Below, in pieces: positions 63,770-64,000 of a stretch of DNA of 64,000 nucleotides (position 1 is its first letter; the number at the start of each line of letters is the position of its first letter). The stretch is from Anniella stebbinsi (taxonomy: Eukaryota > Chordata > Lepidosauria > Squamata > Anniellidae), in the NCBI GenBank assembly GCA_029215795.1, contig JARDYH010000002.1, positions 358,820,973 to 358,884,972 on the forward strand. The letters are read 5' to 3'. The translations under genes and the position numbers were made by a program. The notes below the pieces were generated by a model. The model worked only from the letters and a program-made list of their open reading frames with translations, ran no database searches and was not told the origin of the DNA.

Positions 63770-64000
63770 TGTTTCATTTCATCCTTCACATTGATATCAG
63801 GTTTCAGTTCATCAATAAACAATTGATCCTTTGGAGTTTATGTTCAATTACCACCACAGAGATCTTAGCTGAGGTTACCCTATCAGCACGTTTCTCCTTC
63901 ATATGAAGAGACCATGGCAGAGCCTGGTTTCATTATGCTGAATATCAACCAGGTGCTCCTTATATCTTTTCAGGAGAAGTCTTCCAGCTTCACCCATGTG
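63770..64000 (-). mobile_element. Possible Penelope-like GIY-YIG endonuclease fragment
   Basis: Reading the - strand from the right edge gives HMGEAGRLLLKRYKEHLVDI, QHNE, reminiscent of the G-E-x-G-R...R-x-x-E-H-x-x-D-I pattern of GIY-YIG domains in Penelope-like retroelements. It is broken by stops and frameshifts further on and runs off the window. Confidence 0.35.

Overview
This is vertebrate nuclear DNA with no prokaryotic gene organisation. Coding sequence sits in short GT-AG exons spread over a repeat-filled landscape of CR1-like and L2-like LINE 3' ends, tRNA-derived SINEs, many palindromic MITE/foldback elements and long microsatellites. The repeat mix (a tRNA-type SINE with a CORE-like body, CR1 plus L2, abundant GT/CT/ATT microsatellites) and the protein divergence from human point to a squamate reptile. 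That assignment is inference from repeat style and was not tested by a search.

Three protein-coding genes are readable. (1) CLCN2, the ClC-2 chloride channel, is on the + strand. The window starts inside it and holds its last 14 coding exons (720-31286). All have consistent phases and consensus splice sites and together encode the C-terminal 540 residues: the end of the membrane domain, both CBS domains and the natural C-terminus. (2) A complete three-exon small heat-shock protein gene of the HSPB7 (cvHSP) type is on the - strand (44511 down to 39986, 162 aa). (3) FAM131A is on the - strand, with its last three coding exons (59727 down to 50125, 278 aa); its 5' exons lie beyond the right edge. 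CLCN2 is convergent with the other two.

Layout: 1-640, a foldback element with a nested MITE and a tiny telomere-like motif; 720-3733, four CLCN2 exons; 4080-7348, a 3.27-kb nearly perfect foldback transposon with an 8-bp target duplication, inserted in a CR1 LINE; 7957-8980, two exons; 8981-18044, a 9-kb intron of LINE, SINE and minisatellite sequence; 18045-23711, five exons of the CBS1-CBS2 linker, with palindromic MITE clusters between them; 28234-31286, the last three exons; 3' UTR to about 32.5 kb; 32.5-39.9 kb, intergenic repeats; 39986-44511, the sHSP gene; 44.5-50.1 kb, intergenic; 50125-59727, FAM131A; 59.7-64 kb, the repeat-rich FAM131A intron or upstream region, ending in a possible Penelope-like endonuclease fragment.

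The most interesting biological point is the sHSP gene lying between CLCN2 and FAM131A. In human, HSPB7 lies beside the paralogous CLCNKA/CLCNKB-FAM131C block, and I know of no sHSP gene between human CLCN2 and FAM131A. The gene here therefore looks like a whole-genome-duplication sister of HSPB7 kept in this lineage. The second point is the giant hAT-like foldback with GATCC-rich ends and a smaller relative elsewhere in the window.
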